From a virus, in the IMG/VR virus record IMGVR_UViG_3300031576_001306, positions 1-31,947 of that record: DNA of 31,947 nt; one strand, given 5' to 3'. Below, piece after piece: positions 13,822 through 21,986 of the stretch. A program made the position numbers and the translations under genes. The notes beneath the pieces were generated by a model. That model worked only from the letters and a program-made list of their open reading frames with translations. It was not told where the DNA came from and ran no database searches. Position 1 is the first letter of the stretch. Each line of letters starts with the position of its first letter.

Positions 13822-14291
13822 TCACCTCCTGCGGGTGTTGAGCTTGTTTAGGTAGTCGTGAACGTCCGACCACTGGTCGGGTGTCAGGTCGCCGAGATCA
13901 CTGGGGGAGAGTCCGAGGACGTGTCCGAGGACGGGGGTCCAGAGTCCTGCGGGGTTGTCTCCGGGCTGCCACTCTCTGCGGCGTCGTCGGCCGCGGCGGT
14001 AGGGTCCGGCTCGCCGTCGGGGACCTGGACGGTGATCGCCCCGGCCGCCATGTCCCACAACTCGTCGAGCGTGGGGCGGTTGCGGCCTTTGCGGCGCACG
14101 GCGATGTGCGCCAAGGCGACGAGCACGTCATTGTCGCCGCTCTCGATCGCGTCGAACATCTCGCCGCCGCGGACGCCGGCGACCTGCTTGATCAGGTGCA
14201 GCTCACGGTTTGTGAACGGCGGCGCGACCTCATACGGCTCGCCGTTGATCGTCAGTGTCAGCGCATCGCTGCTGTCGGTGCTCGTGCTCAT
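13822..14291 (-). CDS. Tail assembly chaperone, frameshifted long form (G-T fusion)
   Basis: Downstream and -1 to the short chaperone frame, an open frame ends at 13822 and encodes LWTPVLGHVLGLSPSDLG, then DLTPDQWSDVHDYLNKL. This resembles the T extension of siphovirus chaperones, has no start site of its own, and lies directly before the tape measure gene. A -1 shift during translation would fuse it to the short form. Candidate slip points are C5 runs at 13933-13937 (A CCC CCG in the zero frame) and 13903-13907 (T CCC CCA). The first keeps more of the conserved part. The exact site is inferred. Confidence 0.7.
13884..14291 (-). CDS. Tail assembly chaperone, short form (G)
   Basis: A 135-residue protein, ATGA overlap with the upstream gene. 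It starts MSTSTDSSDALTLTINGEPY. The helical body (FTNRELHLIKQVAGVRGGEM, ALAHIAVRRKGRNRPTLDEL) is typical of the chaperone that coats the tape measure during tail assembly. The last 45 residues are an acidic, Ser/Pro-rich tail that overlaps the T frame. It would be made in excess over the frameshifted form. Confidence 0.75.
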   Translation of the reverse strand: MSTSTDSSDALTLTINGEPYEVAPPFTNRELHLIKQVAGVRGGEMFDAIESGDNDVLVALAHIAVRRKGRNRPTLDELWDMAAGAITVQVPDGEPDPTAAADDAAESGSPETTPQDSGPPSSDTSSDSPPVISAT

Positions 14292-14698
14292 CCCGGGTCT
14301 CCTTGGAAGGTGTCGGCGAAGTCGTCGAGCAGCTGCTCGGTGGCGCGCAGCACGTCATCGCTGCGGTTCTCCAGCGCCGGGTACAGCGACGCTCTGGGTC
14401 CGAACTCCCCGCCGCCGCGCCCCTCGAACTCCAGGCGGCGCGGGTACTCGTAGCCGCGGTGGGCTGCACCGGAGCGCACGCCGGCGCGGCCCGACAGCGC
14501 GAACGGCTTGATCCCGCTGATCAGGTCCCCGGATGCGCGGAGCCCCTTGCTCTCGGCGATGCCGCGCGCTTCCACGGCGACGATCCCGGCGCTCGCGCGC
14601 AGCTGCTCGCGCAGGTCTTTGCGTAGCTGCTTGTCGGCTTTCCCGAGCGCCCGGTCGAGCTGTTTGAGCCCGCGCACCCGCACATCGAGTTCGCCCAT
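14288..14698 (-). CDS. HK97 gp10-like head-tail/tail completion protein
   Basis: A 136-residue protein beginning MGELDVRVRGLKQLDRALGK. The pattern is a leading strand with VRGLKQLDRAL, a basic helix (LRKDLREQLRASAGIVAVEA), and a later region SGRAGVRSGAAHRGYEYPRR. A C-terminal helix (LYPALENRSDDVLRATEQLL) completes it. This is the layout of the gp10-like tail-completion family. In this genome it lies after the tube gene, not before it. Its stop overlaps the chaperone start. Confidence 0.65.
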   Translation of the reverse strand: MGELDVRVRGLKQLDRALGKADKQLRKDLREQLRASAGIVAVEARGIAESKGLRASGDLISGIKPFALSGRAGVRSGAAHRGYEYPRRLEFEGRGGGEFGPRASLYPALENRSDDVLRATEQLLDDFADTFQGDPG

Positions 14699-15118
14699 CT
14701 AGACGGTGTTGCGGGTCAGCCCGGCCTGCGCGGCGTTGCGGAACGTGACCGTCGTCGTCGCCGCGTCACCGACCGCACCGTCGATCGGGTTGTACTCGAA
14801 CAGCAGGCACGTCAGGTCGTACCGCGGGTTAGTCGCGGAGACCGCGGCGTTCGTCGCCTTCACCGTGACCACGAACGGCGTGTCCGATGTCGACAGCGGC
14901 CACAGGGTCGCGTCGAGCTCGCCGGCAGCGAAATCCTGGAAGCACTCGCAGCTGATCGTGGCGTCACCGAGCCCTGCGATCGTCTCCTTGTTCGCGGCAC
15001 CGAACGCCGTCACGTCGACTTCGTCGCGGGAAGTCTCGATCGTCACCTGCCCGATGTGATCGGAGAGGTCGACCGCGTTGATCGTGATCACCGAGGTCTT
15101 GAGAGTCAGCTTCGCCAT
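14699..15118 (-). CDS. Major tail (tube) protein
   Basis: A 139-residue protein, [20 protein letters not shown]. Typical tube features: a strand pair around [20 protein letters not shown], the motif [20 protein letters not shown], and the C-terminal [17 protein letters not shown] strand. The protein would assemble as hexameric rings around the tape measure. The gene directly precedes the tail-completion and chaperone genes and lies three bases after the small protein upstream. Short for a tube protein, with no added Ig domain. Confidence 0.8.
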   Translation of the reverse strand: MAKLTLKTSVITINAVDLSDHIGQVTIETSRDEVDVTAFGAANKETIAGLGDATISCECFQDFAAGELDATLWPLSTSDTPFVVTVKATNAAVSATNPRYDLTCLLFEYNPIDGAVGDAATTTVTFRNAAQAGLTRNTV

Positions 15119-15121
15119 GTT

Positions 15122-15364
15122 CTACTCCTTCGTGCGTGGGGTCGGCTTCGTGCTGGCAGGCTTGGCCGGCGCGATTCTCTGAATGTGGCCCGCCTGGGTC
15201 AGGTGGGCCTCCTGGTCGAGTGGGAGCGTCGCCCGGAACTTGCTGCCGGGCTCGTGGCCGCACACCGCGTGCGGCCCGACGACCTTGTAGTCGCGCTCCT
15301 CCACGGGCGGTGGGGCCGGCTCGAGCGCGGCGCTGGTCTCGTCCGGTGTCCAGACCCAGCTCAC
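15122..15364 (-). CDS. Small unknown tail-cluster protein
   Basis: An 80-residue protein with a GTG start in GTGA overlap with the disrupted gene upstream. It begins [20 protein letters not shown] and ends in a Lys/Pro/Thr-rich tail. The middle part [20 protein letters not shown], with Cys-x-His, suggests a small strand-rich or metal-binding fold. Position between tail genes makes it likely a structural or assembly factor. Not recognised. Confidence 0.6.
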   Translation of the reverse strand: MSWVWTPDETSAALEPAPPPVEERDYKVVGPHAVCGHEPGSKFRATLPLDQEAHLTQAGHIQRIAPAKPASTKPTPRTKE

Positions 15365-15702
15365 GGCTTGGTGACCTGGACTGCGGCGACGGTGACGCTC
15401 GTCACGCCGCTGTAGGTGATCGCCGCGAGCCCGTCGGACGGATCGGCGAAATGCTCGGCAGGCAGCGGGCCGATCATCCGGTCGCCGGTCGTTGCCGGCA
15501 CGGACACCGACACGTCAGCGACCGCCAGGCCGATGACGTTCCCCGGTGTCGCGATCGTGACGGTGATCGCGCCGCCGCCGGCGTTCTTGACGTGCAGGAA
15601 CGTGTCCGTGGACGGCAGCAGCTTGTCACCGCCGCCGGCTGCTGCGGCGTAGGACGGGGCGAGCCCGGTTCGGCTGATGGACTGAATAGCGAGAGTGGCG
15701 AT
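15361..15702 (-). pseudogene. Small tail/head protein gene with missing start codon (ATC where ATG is expected)
   Basis: The frame encodes (I)[17 protein letters not shown], then [56 protein letters not shown] and [18 protein letters not shown] recognise this type from actinophage tail regions, where the product starts MATL. Here the first codon is ATC (15702-15700). An in-frame TGA lies two codons upstream, and no ATG, GTG or TTG occurs for many codons downstream. GAAAGGG sits about nine bases before the ATC, correct spacing for a ribosome site. The plus-strand HNH gene begins only 33 bases away. Either ATC is used, or the base is an error, or the gene is damaged. Confidence 0.7.
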
Positions 15703-15735
15703 ACGTCATCACCCTTTCGTAAGGTGTGGGAGGAC

Positions 15736-16216
15736 ATGGACAGCCGCACACGAGTAGTGGGGCGGAGCGTCAGCGATATCTCGGATCGCTTCTGGGCGAA
15801 GGTCCGAAAGGATGCCGCTCTTGGTGGCTGCTGGGAGTGGCAGGGCTACCGACAGTCGAGCGGTCACGGACGGTTCAGACTGGACGGCAGAAGCTGCTCT
15901 GCACATCGCGTTGCGTGGTGGCTCGAGCACGGCCAGATTACGCCGGGGCTGTTCGTCTGCCATCGCTGCGACAACCCGCCGTGCGTCAACCCCGACCATC
16001 TGTTTCTTGGTACCCAAGCCGACAACATCGCGGACATGTGGGCCAAGGGACGCAACGGTCGCGGGAACGCCCGCCTCACTGCGGACCAAGTCCTAGCTAT
16101 CCGCGTCGCGTACGCCGCCGGCGAATCTCAGCAAGCCGTTGCTGAGCAGTTTCGGCATGTCGCAGAGACAGATCAGCAACATCGTCAGGCGACGACAGTG
16201 GCAGCACGTCGCCTGA
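15736..16216 (+). pseudogene. HNH homing endonuclease gene with one-base frameshift
   Basis: Opposite to the surrounding tail genes; GGGAGGAC precedes the ATG. The product has the layout of free-standing phage HNH nucleases: [40 protein letters not shown], then [20 protein letters not shown] (the HNH/zinc core), then [20 protein letters not shown]. After AVAEQF the frame departs from the family at TTT (16150-16152). Removing one base restores [20 protein letters not shown] and a stop at 16214-16216, a clear helix-turn-helix ending. Without correction the frame continues to 16293 into the tail gene. The nuclease core is intact, but its DNA-binding tail is broken unless this is a sequencing error or a +1 shift. 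Confidence 0.8.
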
Positions 16217-16223
16217 TGCGTAT

Positions 16224-16640
16224 TCAGCCACTCGCCAATACCTCGATTTCCCACTCGGCGCCGAGCACGGCGGCCTGGCCGGCGCGGTTGTAGAGGCGGT
16301 AGCCGGTGCAGCGCTTGACGTGCAGGTCGTCGCATGCGCCGCCGAGCGTCGGTTCGGCTTCGATTGCTGCTTTGACGCTGTCGACGCCGGACGGGGCGAG
16401 CATCTTGTCGAGGCGGATCTGCGCGCCTTTGTCGCTGGTGAACCCGACGAACACGCGGACGGTCAGGTTCCAGCGATCCAGGCCGCGGCCCATCGCGAGG
16501 TCGTACTCGATCTCACCGGGTTGCACCTCCGCTGCCGGTGGCGTGGGGTTGGCCAGCAGGTACGCGGACTGCTGCACACCGTTGAGCGTCTCGAGGTTCG
16601 CTGCGATCCCTTCGCGGATCGCTTGGAGCGTCGTTGCCAT
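16224..16640 (-). CDS. Tail terminator-like protein
   Basis: A 138-residue protein, [20 protein letters not shown]. The middle ([20 protein letters not shown], then [18 protein letters not shown]) and the strand [20 protein letters not shown] fit the tail-terminator/neck family of siphoviruses. Those proteins close the tail tube at the head side. The position between the adaptor and the tube genes is standard. Start overlaps the adaptor stop by one base. The HNH gene ends eight bases beyond its stop. Confidence 0.7.
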   Translation of the reverse strand: MATTLQAIREGIAANLETLNGVQQSAYLLANPTPPAAEVQPGEIEYDLAMGRGLDRWNLTVRVFVGFTSDKGAQIRLDKMLAPSGVDSVKAAIEAEPTLGGACDDLHVKRCTGYRLYNRAGQAAVLGAEWEIEVLASG

Positions 16641-17248
16641 CAGGCGATCACGAGGTCGCGCATGTAGCTGCCGGTGAGCAGTTTCACGTCCGGGTCGAAG
16701 CGTGCGATGTGGATCGCGGCGGCGGCGTCCAGGCCGGCCGCGATGACTCCGAACGGCGCTTCGCGCGCGCGGCGCAGCAAGCGTGAGGCGAGCACGAGCG
16801 TCGCTTCCTTGATTGCTTCGGGTACCGCGACCCAGCCGAACTGGCCGGTCAGCCTCACCGACCGCTCGTCATCGGGCAGCCACCGGCTGCCGGACGAGCG
16901 AACACGGATCGTCGTCCACGGCCAGTTGTCGGCGGTCGCGTTGAGCGGCTCAAGCACGAAATCCGTGTTCAGGACCCACGTTGTCTCGAACGTGCCGTCA
17001 CCATCGTCGTCGCTGGCGAGCGCGGTGAACGTGACGAGGTCGTCGATCCGTAGCGACACCGCCGCCTGCGGCGAGTAGTAGCGCACCTGGGTGGCGTCGG
17101 CATCCTTGTAGAACCGGCGTTCGCAGAGGTTGTCCAGTGCGCGGGACGCCGCGGTCAGCGCGAGCGTGACGTCCGCGTCAGCGAACGACTCGCCCGACAG
17201 CTCCAGCGTCGACTTCAGCTCAACGGCGGTCGCGTATTCGTTCGCCAT
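16640..17248 (-). CDS. Head-tail adaptor (gp6-like connector)
   Basis: A 202-residue protein beginning MANEYATAVELKSTLELSGE. The helical N-terminal part (DADVTLALTAASRALDNLCE, then RRFYKDADATQVRYYSP) has the fold signature of gp6/gp15-type connectors. Later strands include WPWTTIRVRSSGSRW. A C-terminal helix (PEAIKEATLVLASRLLRRAR) follows. It forms the ring beneath the portal. Family assignment rests on this pattern and on its place between the capsid region and the tail terminator. Confidence 0.8.
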   Translation of the reverse strand: MANEYATAVELKSTLELSGESFADADVTLALTAASRALDNLCERRFYKDADATQVRYYSPQAAVSLRIDDLVTFTALASDDDGDGTFETTWVLNTDFVLEPLNATADNWPWTTIRVRSSGSRWLPDDERSVRLTGQFGWVAVPEAIKEATLVLASRLLRRAREAPFGVIAAGLDAAAAIHIARFDPDVKLLTGSYMRDLVIA

Positions 17249-17251
17249 GGG

Positions 17252-17602
17252 TCAGGCGGTGAGGTAATCGCGGACCTGGAACGTGAACGACGGTGTCGTG
17301 CCGGCGATCGTCCACCGCACGCGGTAGGTCGGCGCTTTCGCGGCGAACACCTTCGTTTTCTTCGCGGCCGCGGTGATCTGCGTGAACGCGTCCGGCGGGT
17401 CGGCGGTCATCCAGGTCGTCCCGCCGTCGTGCGACCACTCGATCGTCATGTCGAGAGTTGGGGTGGTGCCGGACGCGGCGGTCACGTCGACGGCCAGGGA
17501 GACGTCCTCCCCGAGACCGTCGAGCGTGATCGCGGATGACGTGCCCGTCGTCGTTCGTGCCGCGGACGCGACGACCTCACGGGGCGCCGCGAACGCCATC
17601 AT
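17252..17602 (-). CDS. Small virion protein, paralogue B of tandem pair
   Basis: A 116-residue protein, ATGA overlap with its paralogue. The core VDVTAASGTTPTLDMTIEWS and TIAGTTPSFTFQVRDYLTA match the upstream gene's VDVTAVSGTTPTMTVVVEGS and VIAGATPSFTYSVTVEASG at the same positions. The N-terminus differs (FAAPREVVASAARTTTGTSS). Both look like beta-sandwich domains. The place between the capsid and adaptor genes suggests a decoration or neck protein. Not a family I can name. Confidence 0.7.
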   Translation of the reverse strand: MMAFAAPREVVASAARTTTGTSSAITLDGLGEDVSLAVDVTAASGTTPTLDMTIEWSHDGGTTWMTADPPDAFTQITAAAKKTKVFAAKAPTYRVRWTIAGTTPSFTFQVRDYLTA

Positions 17603-18000
17603 CCCGACGCCTCGACGGTCACTGAGTAGGTGAACGACGGTGTGGCGCCGGCGATCACCGACCGTGACCGCAGGTGCCGCGCGCCGGGTAGGGACGCGCG
17701 TACCGTCACGGTGGTCGTCAGGTTCGATGGGGCGGTGCCGATCTGGCCGACCTTCGCGCCGTTCGCGCCGATCGTGCCGAGCTCGTACCAGGTGGCCCCG
17801 TCGTTGGAGCCCTCGACGACGACCGTCATCGTCGGGGTGGTGCCGGACACGGCGGTCACGTCGACCGTGACGTTGGCGTTTGCGCCTTCGCCCGCCTCAA
17901 CGCCGGCTCCGGTCGTCGACGCGGTTTCGGCACTGGACGCCTTCAGCGTGATGTCTGCGCGGCGGATCTGCCGCTTGAGGCCGTCGGAGAACTTAGGCAT
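17599..18000 (-). CDS. Small virion protein, paralogue A of tandem pair
   Basis: A 133-residue protein starting MPKFSDGLKRQIRRADITLK at 18000. It overlaps the upstream stop by eight bases. The basic N-terminal helix (KRQIRRADI) is followed by the same beta-sandwich core as its neighbour, here with an insertion (YELGTIGANGAKVGQIGTAP). It is likely a duplicated head or neck component with different attachment. Function unknown. Confidence 0.7.
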   Translation of the reverse strand: MPKFSDGLKRQIRRADITLKASSAETASTTGAGVEAGEGANANVTVDVTAVSGTTPTMTVVVEGSNDGATWYELGTIGANGAKVGQIGTAPSNLTTTVTVRASLPGARHLRSRSVIAGATPSFTYSVTVEASG

Positions 18001-18283
18001 CTGTGACCTCCTCGCCGGCGGCCTCAGCGTCCGCCGGCTCGTCCGCCGGCTCGTCTGCCGGCTCGTCGGTGGGCTTGGCGCGGCTACGGCCGCGGGCGGG
18101 CTTGTCACTGAGGAGGCCATGCGCCTTCGCGGTGCTGACGTCGACGCGGTCGCCGGGGACGTGCACGTGCACGACCCCGGCGACGACGACGCGATGGAAC
18201 TCCGTGACCTGGAGGTACTCCTCCGAGACTTGCTCGGCGGACCCCTTGTTGGAGATGTCGATGCTGTTGCTCATCGTTGTCAT
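17993..18283 (-). CDS. Acidic small protein downstream of capsid gene
   Basis: A 96-residue protein from the ATG at 18283 (an alternative ATG is at 18274), beginning MTTMSNSIDISNKGSAEQVS. The middle (YLQVTEFHRVVVAGVVHVHV, then PGDRVDVSTAKAHGLL) is beta-rich. The last 25 residues are Ala/Asp/Glu/Pro, with DEPA repeated, coded by repeated GCCGGCTCGTC units. Position after the capsid suggests a head protein. Family not known. Confidence 0.6.
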   Translation of the reverse strand: MTTMSNSIDISNKGSAEQVSEEYLQVTEFHRVVVAGVVHVHVPGDRVDVSTAKAHGLLSDKPARGRSRAKPTDEPADEPADEPADAEAAGEEVTDA

Positions 18284-18290
18284 CCCCCGA

Positions 18291-19592
18291 TCACATGCCG
18301 GTGACGGCCGCGAACGCCTTCGGCTGCCACGCCGCGAACGCGGCGCGCAGCTCGGCGAGCAGCGCGACGCGCCGCTCGGTGAAGAAGCTGGCGTGCGAGT
18401 CGGACGCGGACACCGATACACCGGAGCGGACCCAGAGGACCGCGCCCTGCTGGAAGTTGCCGACCAGGCTGGTGTTCTGCGCGATCACGGTCGAGACCGA
18501 GGTCGGGAATCCCCACATGGTGCGGGACTCCTGCTGCGATGCCGGCCCGAGCAGGTAGGCGCCGTTGGCGTCCTTCTCGAAGATCGCCTCCTCGTAGTCG
18601 GACGGGTGCAGCAGCAGCGCGTCCGGCTCCCCGAAGAAGTTCAGACGGGTCTGCGTGACGCCCTTGTGGATCGCCTCGATCCGCGGGTCGGTGCCGCGCG
18701 CGACCGACGCGATCCCGGACGTGTTCAGGATCCCGCGGAGGTTCTCGCCGGCGCCGTCACCGGACACCAGCTGCGACTCCAGGCGACGCTCCACGCCGTT
18801 CTGGAGGCGCCCCTCGAGCAGCGCGCGGATCTGGCCGGCGTCGGCGAGGTTGCGGCGGTGAGCGGGCGTGAAGTGCGTGATGTCCCGCACCGGCGCCTGC
18901 CGGTTGGTGTAGACGTACGTCGCTTCCGCCGCGGCGGTGCCGGGCGCTGTTTCTGCGGCCGCGTCCGTGCGGGTGGTCTCCTCGATGAAGTCAACCTGGT
19001 CGGAGTCGGTGGTGGTGACCTGGATCAGGTCCAGGAGCTTCACCATGCGAACGGGGACCGGGACGATGAAGTCGCGGCGGAAGTCGTCGACGACGATCGA
19101 CGCGACGTCGGCTGTCGCGGCCATCATGCCGCCCGCGGACAGCGCCCGAACCGTCTGGTCGCGAGACATGATCTCGACCTTCGGCAGTTCGACGCGGGCT
19201 GTTGACCCCTCGAACGCGTTGGACTCGAGCAGGCGCTCGTATTCCGGGGACCCCATGAACTTCTCGGCGGCGGACGCGAGCGCGTCCGCACGATGCTCGT
19301 TGGCGCTCTCGGCGCGCTGGACCGCCGGCGACTTCGAGCCGAGGTGTCCCATGACCGTTTCGCGGCGCTGGCGCAGAGCGGATGCCTGCTCGCGCAGTTC
19401 GTCAGCTTCGAGGAACGCCTTGTCGACGACCTCGAACGCGTCCTTGTCGAGCAGCGGGTTGGTGCCCTGCTCCTTGTAGTCGCTGACGATCTTGTCGGCG
19501 GCTTCGTGCTTGTCGGCGGCCTCGGCGTCGATCCGTCGGATCGTCTCGCCCAGTTCGCGCAGCTCGCTCTCGAGCGAGAGGGTGGTAGCCAC
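18291..19592 (-). CDS. HK97-type major capsid protein
   Basis: A 433-residue protein. Residues about 1-85 are a long coiled coil (ESELRELGETIRRIDAEAAD, KAFLEADELREQASALRQRR), the scaffolding delta domain removed by the protease. The mature part shows HK97 motifs: VPVRMVKLLDLIQVTTTDSD, VDFIEETTRT, YVYTNRQAPVRDITHFTPAH, RRNLADAGQIRALLEGRLQN, ALLLHPSDYEEAIFEKDANG and LVGNFQQGAVLWVRSGVSVS. The order protease, capsid, adaptor is standard. No covalent-crosslink Lys/Asn pair was assessed. Confidence 0.93.
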   Translation of the reverse strand: MATTLSLESELRELGETIRRIDAEAADKHEAADKIVSDYKEQGTNPLLDKDAFEVVDKAFLEADELREQASALRQRRETVMGHLGSKSPAVQRAESANEHRADALASAAEKFMGSPEYERLLESNAFEGSTARVELPKVEIMSRDQTVRALSAGGMMAATADVASIVVDDFRRDFIVPVPVRMVKLLDLIQVTTTDSDQVDFIEETTRTDAAAETAPGTAAAEATYVYTNRQAPVRDITHFTPAHRRNLADAGQIRALLEGRLQNGVERRLESQLVSGDGAGENLRGILNTSGIASVARGTDPRIEAIHKGVTQTRLNFFGEPDALLLHPSDYEEAIFEKDANGAYLLGPASQQESRTMWGFPTSVSTVIAQNTSLVGNFQQGAVLWVRSGVSVSASDSHASFFTERRVALLAELRAAFAAWQPKAFAAVTGM

Positions 19593-19624
19593 TGTGTTGC
19601 TCCTTTGGGGTTGGGTGGCTGGGT

Positions 19625-20623
19625 TTACGCCGCGGGCTCGAAGGCCTTGCGGACGGTGCGCCGGGCGAGGAGTCGCTCGGCACCGGGAACAAGCAGTGGC
19701 TCGCTCTCGGAAGTCTGTGGTGCAGCCTCAACAGGCGCTGCCGGCGGGGTTACCGCGGGCTCGGGCTGCTGGTGTTCGGCGCGGCGGGAGTGCCCGCCGC
19801 CACGCACGAGGCGCATCGCGGCCTGCTCGAGCGTTTCGACGCGGTCTGCCATCCCGAGCTTCACGGCGGTGCGTGCGGTGACCATCCGCCCCTCGCCGAA
19901 CTCGCCGCGAACGGCCTTCTCGCTGACGCCGCGGCCTTTCGCGACGTCCGCGACGAACATGCCGTAGTACTCGTCGACCTTGGCTTGCATCGCTTCGCGC
20001 GCCTCGTCGGACAGCGGCTCCAACGGGTTGCCCTCGGTCTTGTACTTCCCGGCGGCGATCAGCGTCGTGGTGACACCCATTCGCTCGTCGAAGCGGCTCC
20101 AGTCTTCGTGCGCGACGAACACGCCGATCGAGCCGACCTCCCCGGATGGCGTGACGACGAGCTCGTCAGCCTGGGAGGCCAGCCAGTACGCCGCCGAAGC
20201 GGCGAACGTGTTCGCGATCGCGACGATCGGCTTGGTGCCGCGCGCCGCTCGGATCTCGGCGGCTACCTCCGGGACGAGATCGACGAGCCCGCCGGGCGAG
20301 TCGACGTCGAGCAGTATCCCGGTGACCTGCTCGTCACCGAGCGCTTCGCGGAGCATCGACCGAAACGACAGCAGCCCGCCGCCACCGGCCCCGAACAGCA
20401 TCGCCAGCAGCGACGGCTTGGGGCGGATGACCCCCTGGAGTGGGATCACGGCGACGGTGCCGGCACGGCGTGCCGGCCGGGCGGCTGCGACACCCATCCG
20501 TTCGTGGATGTCGTCCTCATCAGCGCCGGCGGCGACGAGTTCGACGAGTTGCGCGAGTGCCTGGGGGCGCATCGCCCACGGCGTTTCGGCGATCTCTCGT
20601 AGGACGTGCGCGTTGCGTGTCAT
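19625..20623 (-). CDS. S49-family capsid maturation protease
   Basis: A 332-residue serine peptidase of the SppA/ClpP-like fold, start in ATGA overlap with the portal gene. Seen motifs: GILLDVDSPGGLVDLVPEVA (oxyanion strand), then FAASAAYWLAS with Ser143 as the likely nucleophile, then TPSGEVGSIGVFV. The general-base Lys lies in AGKYKTEGNPLEPLS (Lys193 or Lys195). The C-terminal 90 residues are linker-like (Pro/Glu-rich). It would process the capsid's delta domain. Confidence 0.9.
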   Translation of the reverse strand: MTRNAHVLREIAETPWAMRPQALAQLVELVAAGADEDDIHERMGVAAARPARRAGTVAVIPLQGVIRPKPSLLAMLFGAGGGGLLSFRSMLREALGDEQVTGILLDVDSPGGLVDLVPEVAAEIRAARGTKPIVAIANTFAASAAYWLASQADELVVTPSGEVGSIGVFVAHEDWSRFDERMGVTTTLIAAGKYKTEGNPLEPLSDEAREAMQAKVDEYYGMFVADVAKGRGVSEKAVRGEFGEGRMVTARTAVKLGMADRVETLEQAAMRLVRGGGHSRRAEHQQPEPAVTPPAAPVEAAPQTSESEPLLVPGAERLLARRTVRKAFEPAA

Positions 20624-21969
20624 GGTGTCTCCAGTTGGTGGCCGTTCCGGCTGTTGGCGATCGCAGCTGCGACCTGAGCGGCAGCTGCCTGCCCGCCCGC
20701 GAACGCGGTGACGGGCAGCGCCCCGGAGTCCAGCCACGGCACGTCGGTGACGCCCTTGATCGCGAACGGCGGCTTGTTCTCCATCCGTCGCATGTCATCG
20801 ATCGACAGGACGTGCTTCATCTTCTGGTAGACCTCGGCGCGCGCTTCGAGGTCGGGGCGCAGCTGCTCAGCGAGCTGCGACTCGACGAACAGGTTGCGCC
20901 ACGACGGGACGAGCGTCAGCAGCTGCGCCTGTATCTCTTCCTCGAACTCGGCGGCCCATGACCCGACGGAGTCGCGGACGTATTGCTCGCGGAGTTCCTT
21001 GACGTTTGACTTGATCGCCTGATCGAGGATCCCCAGCACCGGCGGCGGGATCGAGTACGCCGCGGCGATCTCCTCGCGGGAGAGCTTGACGAGCTCCACG
21101 ACCTGTGAGTGCTCGGGGGTGTCGGAGATCGACTGCCATTCCCCGGACGTGACCGCTACCCGCCCCGCGTTCTCCGGGCTGGTGTACAGGTCGACGAGCA
21201 TGTCGCGGATGTCGCGGGCCTTCTCCTTCGTGACCTTGTCGACCTTCAGGTGCCCGGACAGCCGCGCGGAGTTCGCGAAGTACGACAGCAGGTGCCGGAC
21301 GACCGCTTCGTGCAGCGCCAGCGTGTGCTTGCACGACTCCAGCGGGGAAATCCCGCCGGTTCCCTCGGGGTCCGTGCCGCGTCCAAAGTGCACGACATCG
21401 TCGGGCGCGACCCTGCGCGGCCGGCCGCGCGGCGAGCCGAGCGGCCCGTACGCGCCGATCTCGTAGTAGCCGACGTCACCCTCAGCGTCCTCGTAGGTTC
21501 GTACGCGCCGCCACGACACGTGCCGGCAGCCCGTTGGCTGACCGCCGCCGCCGCTTCGCTCCAGCGTCCACAAGGCGCTGCCGTACACGAGGCGGTCGAC
21601 GACGGTGCTGTGCCAGCGCGCGAACCGTGATGAGCGATCCGTCGACGGCGAGGACAGCAGCCTGTCGAGCGCCGCGCCGGCGGCCGGACGGCCGGGGGTC
21701 TGCGGCACGTCACCGCGAACGCGGCGCCGGTCACCGACCTCGTCGAGTTCGAACACGTGCAGCGGGGTGCGGGCGTAGCCACGGGCGATCGTGTTGACCG
21801 CCGCCCACACCCACGGGTTCGTGAGGTAGATGCCGCGGTAGGTCGCTGAGCGGTCCTGGCCGCGGGAGGAGACGAGCGGGATCCGCCCGATGATCGCTTC
21901 GAGCTGGCGGCGATCAGCGATCGGGCTGGCGACGGCGACGTACTCGCCGGTGGCGGTGCGCAACTTCAC
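20620..21969 (-). CDS. HK97-type portal protein
   Basis: A 449-residue protein starting at GTG 21969, with GAAAGGGCGG upstream; the longer open frame further upstream is non-coding. It shows portal features: an N-terminal VNTIARGYARTPLHVFELDE, then RLLSSPSTDRSSRFARWHST, GSALWTLERSGG, ARDIRDMLVDLYTSPENAGR, AAYSIPPPVLGILDQAIKSN and KHVLSIDDMRRMENKPPF. It forms the dodecameric ring at the vertex through which DNA is packed. The C-terminus is Ala/Gln-rich. Confidence 0.9.
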   Translation of the reverse strand: MKLRTATGEYVAVASPIADRRQLEAIIGRIPLVSSRGQDRSATYRGIYLTNPWVWAAVNTIARGYARTPLHVFELDEVGDRRRVRGDVPQTPGRPAAGAALDRLLSSPSTDRSSRFARWHSTVVDRLVYGSALWTLERSGGGGQPTGCRHVSWRRVRTYEDAEGDVGYYEIGAYGPLGSPRGRPRRVAPDDVVHFGRGTDPEGTGGISPLESCKHTLALHEAVVRHLLSYFANSARLSGHLKVDKVTKEKARDIRDMLVDLYTSPENAGRVAVTSGEWQSISDTPEHSQVVELVKLSREEIAAAYSIPPPVLGILDQAIKSNVKELREQYVRDSVGSWAAEFEEEIQAQLLTLVPSWRNLFVESQLAEQLRPDLEARAEVYQKMKHVLSIDDMRRMENKPPFAIKGVTDVPWLDSGALPVTAFAGGQAAAAQVAAAIANSRNGHQLETP

Positions 21970-21986
21970 AGCGAGGCCGCCCTTTC

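Noticed and set aside
15136-15735. Upstream extension of the plus-strand HNH frame
   Set aside because: The first 200 codons are the antisense of two tail genes; the ATG at 15736 has a strong ribosome site and starts the family-like sequence.
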